Shown here piece by piece: positions 21,500 to 32,700 of a DNA stretch of 64,000 nt. The number at the start of each line of letters is the position of its first letter. The stretch's first letter is position 1. The notes below the pieces were generated by a model. The model was not told where the DNA came from and made no database searches. It saw nothing but the letters and a program-made list of their open reading frames with translations. A program made the position numbers and the translations under genes. Source of the stretch: Cymbidium sinense (lineage: Eukaryota; Streptophyta; Magnoliopsida; Asparagales; Orchidaceae); NCBI GenBank assembly GCA_021442155.1, contig CM038214.1:24019808-24083807 (forward strand), in the 5' to 3' direction.

Positions 21500-22832
21500 A
21501 GTCATTTTGGCTTTAAAAGATTTTTTAAAATAATAGTTTGGAAGGGTCTATCAGTATCCAAAGTATCTCCATCTGAAAGGGATTGGATTTTAGTATCCGA
21601 GTAGAGCGACGTCAATGTTTAGTAGTGATTTCTCCTTCTTGATGAGTAAGAATGAGAAATTGGGATTGAGTATCACTCAGAGAAATAGAAGGGGAGGTTC
21701 TTGCACCATTAATAATACAAATATCATTCTCATTTCCATGATGCATATTCATATTTTGGTCTGACACCAAAGGATCAACATTATTTTGATCCAATATAAG
21801 ATTCCCATTCAAATTATCATCAAGATTCAAATGGAGCAAAGGATTGATGAGAAGCCAAATTATTACAAGTGGGAGTAGGTAAGTTATCATTAGTTTCTTC
21901 ACACACCTCAGTAGTATTTATACCAAGCTCGTAATTTTTCATTAGAAAATCGAGTAATAAAGGAGTAGGTGTAGGAGGATGAGTTCCATTATGAGTAGCT
22001 TTTTTAAGCTAACTTATTGATTTTCCCGCCCAAGAGAGGTATTAGTGTGATATATTCTTTTGAGGTTAGGGTGTAACACAAAGCATTCAGAGTGATCATG
22101 ACCATGGATCTTATAGTGAGTGCAAAAGATGGGGAAATTTTTAAATTCTACTTCCTAGTTATATCCAAATTTTTTGAACCGATCTAAACTTTTTTGGGGT
22201 ATTTTTTGGTAATGTCAATCTCAACCAAGATACGTGCAACAGATGGCCAAGATCTAGTGGCATTGGCTTGATCAGTTTGAAGGGGTCTACCAAATAGAGC
22301 CCTAATTGCAAACAGAACTTGGTGAGTAACATAGTGAATTCTCATGTTGGGAAAAGCAAGCCATAAAGGAACAATAGGGGATTCCTGTTTGACATCAAAA
22401 AGGGGTGACCATTTTAAGAGCCGCATTTGACAATTATACACTAAATAGGAGAGATGAGTAAAAACTCGAGAATAGTCTAAATCATTTGATAACTGAATAA
22501 GGATATGTCGGGATCAATTAGCCCAATAGTGAAGGCTTTCGAAAGCTTTAAGCTATGGAAGAAAGATTGGATATTATCTAGGCATCAGAGAATTTACCAA
22601 CCAAAGAGAACTCAAAGCTTAGCTAATTTCTCCACATCTCGTAACACATGACAACCCAATCCATGGAATGAGTAGAAATTAAGTTAACGAGGCATTATAA
22701 AGGGTTCTTACCGTAAAGAGCATCCTTAAAGGACTTGATAGATGCATTAATCGATGCAGATCCAAAATACCTTAGGATCTGCAAAGCCCGATCAGATGAG
22801 GAGCTCAGCTTGGAGAGTGATGCCTCTGCCAT
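21500..22832 (-). pseudogene. LINE ORF1: DUF4283-type RNA-binding protein (broken)
   Basis: The start is the ATG at 22,830-22,832: MAEASLSKLSSSSDRALQIL, then SFKDALYGKNPL, a familiar opening of plant LINE ORF1. After a damaged stretch, the DUF4283-type domain is clear at about 22,184-22,500: RVFTHLSYLVYNCQMRLLKW, then SPIVPLWLAFPNMRIH, FGRPLQTDQAN and PSVARILVEIDITKKYP. A zinc knuckle lies near 22,085-22,130 as CTHYKIHGHDHSEC. The spacing is that of CX2CX4HX4C, but the second Cys is Tyr (TGT/TGC to TAT). An Asn/Asp-rich tail (21,612-21,840) follows. ORF1 proteins of this class bind the LINE RNA. The frame is broken several times. Confidence 0.85.
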
Positions 22833-22986
22833 TGAACAATCCAGTGAGAGTCACATAAGCAACCAAGCAATAAAATCAACGATCATGATTGGGGTAGCTC
22901 AAAATGTGGCCAAAAGAAAATTGCACGGGAACACAAAATCGCCTGAAAGGGAGCGCAACCGAGAGGAAGGAGGGATTGAGGTGTTT

Positions 22987-23003
22987 GATCTAGTGTTTAA
23001 AGT
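22987..23003. repeat. Right target-site duplication of the LINE (diverged)
   Basis: GATCTAGTGTTTAAAGT follows the LINE 5' end and resembles GATCTAGGGTCAAGGT at 13,975-13,990. Satellite resumes immediately after it. Confidence 0.55.
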
Positions 23004-23682
23004 TTATTAGGGTTTAAGGTTTAGGGTTTTATGGTTTATGGTTTAGGGTTTAGGGTTAGTTGGGTTAGGTTTTATTTTGAGTTTTTGGTTTTAATTGAGG
23101 TTTAGGGCTCTGGTAGTTAGGTTCTTTAGGTTTAGTATAGGGTTTAGAGTTTACTTTAGGTTTAGTGTTTTTAGGTTTAGTTTATTTAGTTTAGTTTAGA
23201 TTTAGGTTTTTGGGTTTAGGTTTATTTGGGTTTAGGTTTAGTAAGTTTTTCAGGTTTAGGGTTTTGTGTACTGGTTTTGGGTTTTGGTTTTGGGTCAGTT
23301 AGTTTAGGGTTTATAATATAGTGTTAGTTTAGGGTTTAGGGCTTTAGTTTTGGGTTTTTCACTAGGTTAGTTTTATGGTTTGGGCTTGATTTAGGGTTTT
23401 AGGTTTTTTTTTGTAAAATTAAGTAAAGTAGGTTTAAGTTTATTTAGTTTATTTTATTTATTTTAGTTAACTTTATTTTTTATTTATATTTAATTTATTA
23501 TTTATTTTAGTTTTATTTATTTTAGTTTAGGTTTTTTATTTAGCTTATTTTTTAGGTTTAGATTTATTTTTTAGTTGAGTTTTATTTTTATTTTATTTTT
23601 TTATGTTTAGGTTTTAATTTTTATTTCTAGGTTTAGGTTTATGTTGTTTATTTTATTTTTTTAAGTTTAGATTTTAGGTTTT
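23004..23682. repeat. Telomere-derived satellite (block 2, LINE right flank)
   Basis: Degenerate TTTAGGG sequence, continuing the block broken by the LINE. The unit boundary motif appears near 23,405-23,420 (GTAAAATTAAGTAAAG) and the GAGTTTTATTTTTATTTTAT marker near 23,575, about 155 bases later. The block stops at about 23,682, in the middle of a unit, where the hairpin leader of element B begins. Confidence 0.8.
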
Positions 23683-25260
23683 TAGCATACTCAAATTTTC
23701 TAAGTGAAGTTTTCAAATCCAAAATCCAAAAGCAATAATCATATTTTAAAAGTTTTCTAAACACATTTTGGAACTTCATTTAACATACCCAAATTTGTTA
23801 AGTGAAGTCTCCAAATTCAAAATCCAATAAAAAATTTTCAAATACACATTTGGAACCTCAGTTAGCATAATAAAATTTGCTAAGTGAAGTTTAAAAATCT
23901 AAAATAAAAAATAAATAATCATATTTTAAAGTTTTCAAACATACATTTGGAACATCATTTAATATACCCAAATTTATTAAGTGAAGTCTCGAAATTCAAA
24001 ATCCAAAAAAAAAATTTAAACACATTTGAACTTCATTTAACATACTCAAATTTATTATGTGAAATCTGCAAATCCAAAATTCAAAATTTTCATAGCACAT
24101 TTGGAACTTCATTTAACATACCCAAATTTGTTAAGTGAAGTCTCTAAATTCAAAATCCAAAAAAATCTTCAAAATAGATTTGGAACCTCACTTAACATAC
24201 CCAAATTTGTTAAGTGAAGTTTCCAAATCCAAAACCCAAAAATTTTCAAAAACATTTGGAAATTCATTTAACATACCCAAATTTGTTAAGTGAAGTCTCC
24301 AAATTCAAAATCCAAAATTTTTTTCAAACACCTATTTGGAATTTCATTTCGCATACTCAAATTTGATAAGTGAAGTTTTCAAATCCAAAATCAAACATTT
24401 TTCAAAACATATTTTGGAACTTCACCTAGCATACTCAAATTTACTAAGTGAAGTTTTCAAAGTCAAAACCATAATTTTCAAACACCTTTTGGAACTTCTT
24501 CCCTTAGCATGCCAAATTTGCTAAGAAAAGTTTCCATTTTCAAAATCAAAATGAAATCAAAATTTTAAACACACCATTTGAAATTTCATTTAGCATGCTC
24601 AAATTTGCTAAGTGAAATTTTCATTTTACAAAACAAAGTGGGACTTCATCTTTAGCATACCAAATTTGCTAAAGTTAAGTTTCCACTTTCAAAACACATC
24701 AAAAAACAAAATGAAACACTTAGGATTCCCTTAGCATACCAAATTTGCTAAGGATCCTATCCTTTTCAAAATTCAAACATTCCAAACAAATGAAACACTT
24801 AGTATTTTCTTAGCATACTTAAATTTGCTAAGAATCCTATTTTCAAAAAATTAAAAGACACACTTAAATTCTTCACTTAGCATACCTAAATTTGCTATGT
24901 GAGAATTCTAAAATTTTCCAAAATGAAAACAAATTCACAAAAAAGAAATAGTCTTTCTCAAACACTTTACTTAGCATACCTAAATTTTCTAAGTAAGTGA
25001 AAATCCAAAACAATCAAACAAAATAAAATCATTTAACCATTACTTTAACATACCCAAATTTGTTAAAGGAAAGGGTCCTCAAATCACAAAAATTCAAAAT
25101 CAAAATAACAATGAACCTATGGAAGCATCCAAATCAAAAATTTTGAATCCATATTTCAACATACATAAATTTGTTGGAGTTGGATTCATATTCAAATTGC
25201 TCTTTTAATAAATCTCTTAACACTTCCAAGTTGTTGGATGTGGGTTCAAATTTTCAAATT
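23683..25260 (+). repeat. Array of about 20 hairpins in the leader of element B
   Basis: The same structure as in element A but with more units, centred roughly every 75-90 bases from 23,690 to 25,235. The first unit lacks its left arm because of the satellite junction. The last has lost most of its left outer arm (25,216-25,255). Units at 23,765-24,460 have GGAACTTCATTTAACA / TGTTAAGTGAAGTCTCC arms. Those at 24,718-24,840 have CTTAGGATTCCCTTAGCA / TGCTAAGGATCCTA arms. The unit at 24,958-25,002 has TTTACTTAGCA / TCTAAGTAAG arms. The loop is nearly always ATACCCAAATT or ATACCTAAATT. Confidence 0.85.
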
Positions 25261-25364
25261 CAAAAAATTATGGAGACAAAAATTTGATACAAGTTCATTT
25301 CTCATTGTAGATTCTTTACAGTTAGTACATTACAGTTCAGTTTCAATCTACTACAATTTTTAAA

Positions 25365-27060
25365 ATGGCCAGTTCCTAGAAATTTGTCTTTACTTTCCCC
25401 CATGGTATGGATCTAGCTTTAGATCAGGCTGACTTCCCCAGTCTAGACCATACCCACCTGATTCACATTTTCCAGGGATTTGAGGGGGCCAAGCTCACTT
25501 ATGAGGGCATTCCCCTCACTACAGTCAGTAGGATGAAGGTGACCAAGCAAAAGCTGGTCATCAGGATAGACTTACCTTCTGATTCAGATGTCTCCTCACT
25601 AAAGAGGAAAGTGGCGTACAACTTCAAGTTAGTGCTAGCATCGGCAATGCTAGCTCCAGTTGTAGTTCATTCTAGAGTTGCTCATGTTGCCCTAGTGCGG
25701 GCTAGCACCCTACCATCTGTACCCTCCAAGGGTAAGGCTCCCTGGTCTCAGGGCTTGCCTCCCCCACATTTGAGTATGGGTCTACCAGCTCCTCCCATCC
25801 ACTGCACTAGTAATAAGAATGTATGATCAAATGGTTCCACACTGGATAGCAGTGCAACTATGACTGACGACCATGGATGGGTCTCCCATCATCACTTCAC
25901 CACTAGTTATAGAAAACCAATTTCATCCTCTCTCTGGATTAGATAGAGAGGATGCTAGGAGGATCCATTCATCACCTCCTCCAGTGGTGCACCTGTAACC
26001 AACACTTTCTAGTAGGAGGTCATACGCCAGCCTCCGCTCTGTCTATGCTAGGTAGGTGGAGCATACAAACACTTAGAGTTCGGGATGCAGTTTAACCTTC
26101 GATCTATTATCCCCCATAGTGTAGGGAGATAGATTCATCAGAAGAGGGCCCATGAGGCCCATACATAACACATTACTAGTAGAGAGTGACGGAGGTTCAA
26201 CAGTCAATCGACCGCTTCTACCTTGGTTTATTTTTCAGCTCGGCATGCAACCCGTGCCTACCATACTGATAATATTCTTCCCACCAAGACCAACCACCAC
26301 AAGAGGGTAGTTCCTATACTTAGAGAGTTAGTGGTGTCTCCACCCATCGCTCTACCCCTCATTCATCATCGCCAGTGCAGGTTACAACATCTCCCATTCC
26401 ATCTAAGGCCATGAAGGCCGCATCTGTAAAAAAGTGCACCCCATTGGTGATCTGGCAATGGCCAAGGGATCCTACCCTTTTATACCACCCATTATTGGTA
26501 GGGTCAAGCTCTCCTACTTGACCTTCTACCCCAGTGGTGGTGCGGATGGAGTGGCAACCCCGAAGCATCGTGGTCATCCCTTCACCAACTCTACCCATAC
26601 AGATGTGGAGATGGTGATAGTTATCATAGATATTTTAGATGACAGTTCAGTTGTAACAGTGGTAGAGGATCATCCAAGGATTGTTACCCCTATTATAGCA
26701 CGTGAGTATCATTCATCTAGTGAGTCCGCACAAGATTGACTCCCGGATAAGCAGGTCCTTCTCTCATGATAGTGATCACATCGATCAGCCTAAACTCTTT
26801 GTACCTGCTGAGTTAGATCATTCCTTGGATGAGATAGTTGCACACTATTTTATAGAGAAGATGGAGATCTTGGGGTACACCTGGTCTGATGAAGATAGAG
26901 AGTCATCTTTGATCCCAACAAAGATAACTTGATGGGGGATTCAACTGGAGTACGCATGGTTGACACCAGGGGATCTCTTCTTAGGGATCAATAGGCCATG
27001 AAAGGTGATAAGGTTAATCAAGAAGATACTACAAAATTAGCCTATAACCTCTAACTTTAG
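25365..27060 (+). pseudogene. gag: Gag N-terminal region, element B (broken)
   Basis: The ATG at 25,365 gives four codons and then a TAG in place of the CAG found in element A. The frame then stays open to 25,823 (KFVFTFPHGMDLALDQADFP, LTYEGIPLTTVSRMKVTKQK, VIRIDLPSDSDVSSLKRK). Later pieces include KAMKAASVKKCTPLVIWQWP (about 26,406) and QPKLFVPAELDHSLDEIVAH with LGYTWSDEDRE (26,790-26,900). No domain was recognised. It precedes the Gag core and is colinear with A, so it is an extended Gag N-terminus or an Ogre-like extra ORF. Confidence 0.65.
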
Positions 27061-27229
27061 TTAAGGTAGAAGGTCGAGCAGATTGATAGGATGGCACGTT
27101 AGTTACAAGACTTGTTAGTAGCAGTGCTTCAAAAATAAGCCCCTCCAGCCCATCCTATTACAGTCGATGTCAGTCAGCCTGAGCTAGTGCATGTCTTAGA
27201 CCCAGTTAAGACTCTACCTCCCATTGAGC

Positions 27230-28640
27230 AAGGTAGCACTTGCCTGTATAGGAAAGTAGTGGAAAGTACCTCCACACAAGAAAAAGATCTAAAATTCATG
27301 GTTGAGTAGAAGTGAAGAAAGCTTTGGCTCAAGCCCGAGGAGGATCATTGGTTCCAAAGGGTAGACCTTACCTAGAGGAATTCGATGCTATCCAATATCC
27401 CAAGGGTTTTGTGCCTTATTCCTTTAAATCTTTGATGGCAGTGGGAACCCGAGACAGCATATAGGTCACTTCAGGCCCAGTTATTGCAACACATGTGGCA
27501 ATGATGCTTTACTCTTTAGACTCTTTATTAGTAGCCTAGCGGGTATTGCTTTTGATTGGTATCTTGAACTACCCAATGATTCAATAAAGATATTTGTTGA
27601 GTTAGAGAAACTCTTCATCAAGAGATTTATTGGAGCTTAGCAAAGGGTTACTGAAGGTGATCTTGTTGTAGCACAACAGCACCCCGGTGAGTCACTTGTT
27701 GATTATATTCTCCGATGGTATAACATGAGTATGAAGTGTGAACCATAGATGTCTAAATAGAATGCCATTGAGATTCTCTTGAAGAATATCCATGGCCCGG
27801 TTTCCTTCATGCTTAAGGGCTTCACTATTAAGACATTTGAGAAGCTAATCAACAAGGCAGCTACTCTACAAGGAGAGGCCAAATAGTTGCCTTTTCAAGA
27901 TCAGTTGCCTAGGTAGAAGTTGTAGAAGGTTTATGAAAAGAAGTCGAGCGAGAAGTGGTTGACAAGGGGAAAGCACTAGAGATCATCCAGAGACCATGAC
28001 CTCAGCCTCTCCACCTCCTTTGCCACCATCGAAACCACTGCCTCCACCATAGCCTCCACGCCAACAAACCACCACCTCGCCATACCACGAATGGCATATC
28101 TCACCAGTAGCAATGGTCCACCTACTCTTTTAGATAAGTTAAACAAACCTTATTCTTTTAAGAGGGAGGTAATCAGTAAAATCTTTAAGAATCTCTTAAA
28201 GAAACCTAATTTTTAGCTACCCGAGCCTAGGAGATAGAAAGAAGTAGGCAAAATTCATGATCAAAACTTTTGACCTTAACACCGTATGCTAGGACACATT
28301 TTGGAGGATTGCTTCACATTCAAGGACTCTCTTGAACACAATTTCAAGATCGGTGCTATAATTATCCCAAAAGAATACCTTGTGGAACAACCTTCCAGTT
28401 CCATTAGGGTAATCCTTGGGGATACAAGCAATCCATCCAAAACCAAAGAAGGTTGGGACATTTCTTTGTCTAAAACCTCTAAAAAAGTAATTCAGAAGAT
28501 CAAGAAGCTTTCCTTGTAGGTGCTTGAGTTAGCTCAAACCTCCAACACTGAGGAATGTTTGCAAGTTTCCAGTGCCAACTCTAGGAAAGTGGGAGCTCAG
28601 TAACAACAACATGTGTCAGCCCAAGATAGCCCCTTAGCAT
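27230..28640 (+). pseudogene. gag: Gag core and zinc-knuckle-like region, element B (broken)
   Basis: The Gag core reads NDALLFRLFISSLAGIAFDW then YLELPNDSIKIFVELEKLFI (about 27,500-27,630). A stop lies where Gln is expected, then GDLVVAQQHPGESLVDYILR and WYNMSMKCEP. 'AFDWYLELP' matches the 'A..WY..LP' landmark of retrotransposon Gag. Downstream are Pro-rich sequence, LLDKLNKPYSFKREVISKIF (28,130) and RMLGHILEDCFTFKDSLEHN (28,283), the C/H-containing nucleocapsid-like motif. Then IIIPKEYLVEQPSSSIRVIL follows. CAG-to-TAG and CAA-to-TAG/TAA changes against A are frequent. Confidence 0.85.
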
Positions 28641-28649
28641 AGCCATCGA

Positions 28650-29890
28650 CCGTGTCCAGCCTCCAGCCTTTAGTTGTAGCTTCCACACCGGTGAATTATT
28701 CCATTTCAGCTAGCTCTTATATTTCTTCTACTAGTAGAACTCTTGTATCAGCGAATAAGGGCATCAAATATCTTACTCGACTCACTTTACTTGACTTCTT
28801 CTTTGTACCTCCAAATAATTCTAAGAAATTGAATAATAAAGCTAGTTTGAATTACATATGTGTCTCTTCTGATGAGTTTTCTTCTTCTATTCCTAACGAT
28901 TACTCTTCAAGTCTAATCAACTATAATAATTTTGATCTTCCTCTTTCTGATTCAGAGTTGGACCTTCCAACTCTAAATTCTATGGGTTAACCTCTTGAGA
29001 AAGATTTGGAATTATCCAATTCTGAGAGTCCCATAGGAGAAGCTATAGGTGAGTTGAAGTGCAGGTAGAACCTTCGACCACCTTGCCTCAAGAGATCACC
29101 GAAGTCAACCTCCATAGTGGCAAGGTTCTACCTCCTATGGAAGCACCTCAAGATAGAGGAAAATAAGTCATTGGTACTAAAGATTGAGAAGCCCTTCCAC
29201 AAGATGCTCCACCCTTGGATATACTTGTGGAAGATTAGCCGAAGGTGGATTACAATGTCCTTTCTCATCTAAGAAAGTTATCATCTAAGCTAAGCATATA
29301 TGATGCTCTTGTCTTATCTAAAGTGATGAGGGAATCACTAATCAAAGCCCTCCTTGATCTTGAAATATGATTAGCTCAGCTTCCTACTATAGGTGAGGAA
29401 GCACACTATGCAAAAGAAGCCCAAGGGATCACCTTCATAGATGAAGACCTCCTTCTAGGGGACTTGGAGCACAACCATCCCTTATACATTACAGTCGACA
29501 TGGACAGGTTTAGACTCACCAGGGTTCTCATGGATTCAAGTGCATCGATGAACATTATGAGTCTAAAGACCCTTGCCTATTTAAAGATCAACATCTCTAC
29601 ACTCCAAGGAGATAGGATGATGTTGAGAGGATTCAATGATCAACTGAGCTGAGAAGTGTTATTGAGATAGATGGATGATGAAGCCAAGTTCTACATCATT
29701 GATTCAAATACTTCATTTATTACTTTGCTTGGTAGGCCTTGGATACACTAGAACAATATTGTTCCATCCCCTCTTCATCAGTGCATCAAGTTCAAAAAAG
29801 ATGTAATTGAGTATCAGTCAACAGATGAAAAGCCATTTTCAAGAGAGGTTGAGATCTATGAAATGTGACCTACTATCTTCCTCAAAAAAC
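28650..29890 (+). pseudogene. Pre-protease and aspartic protease, element B (broken)
   Basis: A Ser-rich segment (28,652-28,987) leads into LSSKLSIYDALVLSKVMRES (about 29,280-29,340) and EDLLLGDLEHNHPLY. The protease follows at 29,464-29,650: VDMDRFRLTRVLMDSSASMN, with Ser for the Gly of the catalytic D-S/T-G triplet. A deletion around 29,645 removes the 'ALGSIVLPLEI' core that A, C and D keep. Then KFYIIDSNTSFITLLGRPW (29,690-29,745) and a Tyr/Leu-rich end follow. About 0.3 kb before the protease, present here, is missing in A. Confidence 0.8.
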
Positions 29891-29899
29891 CATTTCTTG

Positions 29900-30925
29900 T
29901 GAACTTGGATAAAATTCAAATGCAAATACAAAAGCAAAAGAAAATGAAGCAAAAGAAAAGATAAAAGAAAATGAAAAGAAAAATAAAAGTCCAAATGAGC
30001 AAGAGAGGGGAATTAAAGAAGAAATAGATCAGCATATCACATTCCACCTACAGTTCATTCCATCATATGGACATGTGGGTAGGATGGCTTAACCTCCACC
30101 AAGTAGAGACAGAGGAAAAGATAGAGGCAATTCCAGATGTGGGAGACCCCCTAGTTGGCCTTCAACCAAAAGAGGTCGTGTTCCTGTTCATAGGAGTACC
30201 CCTACTATTCACATAGACTTGGAATCCAGCTCAGAGAATGAGTCTAATTTGATTAGTATACCAACCAACCCCTCTCAACGGGTTCCATTGGAGGTGACTT
30301 TTGGTCTAGCTAGAGGCAAAGACAGCCTCCAAGCAAAGCAAAGTATTTGAATCTAGTTTATGTGAAACTATTAGACAGCAGAGAGGAACCTTAGCTAGAA
30401 CCTCAGTTACATCTCAGAAAGTTGAAGGTTTAGTAGTTAAGGAAGTCCCTAAGTCTTGCAGTGACACGAAGCATAAGAGGTTCTTTTTGGGTTCATCATC
30501 CTCAAGTCCAGAGCTTGATGTAGGACTTGAGGAAGATACTTTTAAAGAATTAATGGAATTATCTTTTGACTTTTACTTTCCTTTTGTTCAAAATATTATA
30601 TAGAAAGGTTTAGTTCCTCACACATGGTCCAAGTATAAGTTGAAAAGCTATGGAACAATACAGGCAGGGAAGCACAATCAAGAGCAGGACTAGGATTCAT
30701 AGTGGGTCCAATCGATGACAAAGATTATTGCCTAGTTATTACCAATCATTTGGAGTCTGATAGTTTCTTTTCACACATCCCCAACTCTTATGAGAATGTG
30801 TGTTTAAAAACTTTAGATGTTTTAGATGATCTCCAAGTCAAAGAGGCACCAGAGTTTGAAGAGAAGATTCATTCAATAATTGACAAACTTAAAAAAATCA
30901 ACCTTGGGACAGAAGAAAATCCTCG
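29900..30925 (+). pseudogene. Protease-RT linker, element B
   Basis: The same modules as in A: an A-rich Lys/Glu stretch (29,920-30,000), QFIPSYGHVGRMA, a basic Arg/Gly segment (RDRGKDRGNSRCGRPPSWPS near 30,100-30,165), acidic IHIDLESSSENESNLISIPT, and then DKDYCLVITNHLESDSFFSH, SYENVCLKTLDVLDDLQVKE and EEKIHSIIDKLKKINLGTEE (30,702-30,926). Being recognisable across copies supports a coding past. Function is unknown. Confidence 0.55.
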
Positions 30926-30929
30926 CTAG

Positions 30930-31740
30930 ACATACATCAGTTCATTACTGAATGAAGAAGAAACCAATGACTTAGTTAGGCTATTGACTGAGCTTAAAGG
31001 ATGCTTCGCATAGAGTTATGAAGAAATGCCCAGATTATCTCCTGACGTAGTAGACCACAAGCTAGCAATAAACCCTAACGCTACCCCTATTAAGCAAGCT
31101 CCTAGACATATGCGATTAGAAATTGAACAACAGGTCATTTCTGAAGTCAAGAAACTGATCAATGCTGGTTTCATCAGGGAAGAAAAATATCTTACCTGGT
31201 TAGCTAGTGTCATCCCAATTAAGAAGAAGAATGGCCAAATTTGCATATGCGTCAATTTTAGGGACTTAAATATGACATGTCCTAAGGATGAATTCCTCTT
31301 CCTATACCAGAATTAATGGTGGACATTACCTCATCTCATGCAGTCTTCTCTTTCATGGATGGGTCATCTGGCTATAACCAAATCAAGATGTCTCCTGAAG
31401 ATGAAAGAAACACTACTTTTTGAACCCCGATTAGAATCTTCTGTTATAGGGACATGCCTTTCGGCCTTGAAAATGCTGGTATCACATACCAATGGGCCAT
31501 GACTCAGATCTTCAACAAACTCATCCATCATCAGGATCTAGTAGTCAAAAGCTTAAAAAAGGAAGACCACCTCTTCGACTTGAGAGTAGTTTTTGAATGG
31601 TTAAGATAATATAACCTCAAAATGAATCCCTTAAAGTGTGCATTCAGAGTAGCTTCAGAAACATTCCTTGTGTTTGTTGTTTGACAATGGGGAATAGAAA
31701 TAGATCCTAAAAAGATTAAAGCTATCTTAGAAATTCCACC
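30930..31740 (+). pseudogene. Reverse transcriptase, element B (catalytic motif deleted)
   Basis: An open stretch at 31,026-31,313 reads MPRLSPDVVDHKLAINPNAT, PIKQAPRHMRLEIEQQVISE and then ICVNFRDLNMTCPKDEF. After a frame change come FSFMDGSSGYNQIKMSPEDE (about 31,351) and PFGLENAGITYQWAMTQIFN. At 31,529 the sequence jumps from CATCATCAG to GATCTAGTAGTC: the 18 bases that in A encode V-E-C-Y-V-D are gone, removing the Tyr, Val and first Asp of YVDD. The domain continues LVVKSLKKEDHLFDLRVVFE and LKMNPLKCAFRVAS. It cannot polymerise. Confidence 0.9.
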
Positions 31741-32350
31741 TCCTAAGAGTATAACTCAACTCAGATCCTTTCAAGGATGACTGAAGTATCTAAGATGCTT
31801 TATCTCAAACCTACCAAGGAGATGCAAGCCATTCTCAGCACTTGTCAAAAAGGATGCCAAGTTCAAGTGGGATGATAAGTGCCAGCATGCTTTTGAAGAC
31901 ATCAAAGAGTACTTGGTGAAGTTGTTAGTTCTAGCAGCCCCTATCCCGGAATCCACTGATCCTTTATACTGCTGCATTGGATGACTCTCTCAATGCTCTG
32001 TTGGCCCAAGCCAATGATAAGGGAAAGGAAAGTGACCTCAATTAAAATCTGATCCCTGCTAAAGTGAACTATCCACCTATTGAGAAACTTTTGCCTAGCT
32101 TTGATCTTTACATCTCATAAGCTGTGGCATTACATGTTTTCATAAGGTGAACTTGATCTCAACCAATCCACTATAGTACCTCATGACATGGCCAACACTT
32201 CGATGATCGGTCCATGATACTCTTGCAGTTTGATATCACATTTGTACCCCACGCGATGTAAAGACACTAGCAAATTTCTTAACAGACACCCACTTCCGCT
32301 AATTCTCTCTTAGTGATGATCCCGATGAATAAATCATGAACTGGGCGAAT
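31741..32350 (+). pseudogene. RNase H and connection, element B (broken)
   Basis: Continues from RT: TQLRSFQG, a stop where Trp is expected (TGG to TGA), KYLRCFISNLPRRCKPFSAL, KFKWDDKCQHAFEDIKEYLV and KLLVLAAPIPESTDPLYC. Frameshifted remains of the 'NYPPIEK..LALIF.S.KL' part follow near 32,065-32,120. The tether to the second RNase H (LQFDITFVPHAM and onward, 32,224-32,350) is present here and deleted in A. Confidence 0.8.
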
Positions 32351-32361
32351 CACCATGGGAG

Positions 32362-32700
32362 ATGTATTTTGATGGTGCTGCTTCTTTTCTTAAAGGTGAA
32401 GCACCATGATCTATTCTCCATGGAAAGGTAGGGGTAGGAATAATTCTTCTAACTCCAAACTGTGCTGTGATGAGATTCTCATATTATCTTTTCAACCCCT
32501 GCACTAATAATGAAACAATGTATGAGGCTTTGATTGCCGGTCTAGAGTTAGCCATCACTATCAGTGTCAAGAGCATCAACATCTTTGGGATTCTTAATTG
32601 GTTATCAACTAGATTGTCGGGTCCTACCAGGTTCTCAAACCCAAGCTTCATCATTACTATGAGTATACCATGAAGCTGTTGGCCTAGATTTCTGAAGTTA
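32362..32700 (+). pseudogene. Second (archaeal-type) RNase H, element B (broken)
   Basis: MYFDGAASFLKGEAP starts at 32,362, then a stop where Trp is expected, then GVGIILLTPNCAVMRFSYYL and NNETMYEALIAGLELAITIS (32,500-32,570). The Glu of the usual N-E-A-E-Y is disturbed (NNETMYEAL). After a frame change comes an 'INQIVGSYQVLKPKLHHYYE'-like segment near 32,605-32,660. Two RNase H domains in one element identify the Tat/Ogre lineage. Confidence 0.85.

Larger units (their letters stand above)
13992..22986 (-). mobile_element. Plant L1-type LINE, full length but decayed
   Basis: A non-LTR retrotransposon on the - strand, about 9.0 kb. Reading from 22,986 downward: short 5' UTR, ORF1 (DUF4283-type with a zinc-knuckle remnant), ORF2 (endonuclease, reverse transcriptase, zf-RVT region, RNase H), a long 3' region and a 12-base poly(A), seen as T at 13,992-14,003. 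Diverged duplications flank it, and both flanks are telomere-like satellite, so it inserted into the satellite. Stops and frameshifts in both ORFs make it inactive. Plant L1 elements are usually about 6-7 kb. The extra length lies in the 3.4 kb 3' region. Confidence 0.9.

Noticed and set aside
22735..23010. Protein on the + strand at the LINE 5' end
   Set aside because: It overlaps the real start of LINE ORF1 on the other strand (MAEASLSKLSS) and crosses the LINE/satellite junction, so it is an antisense shadow.
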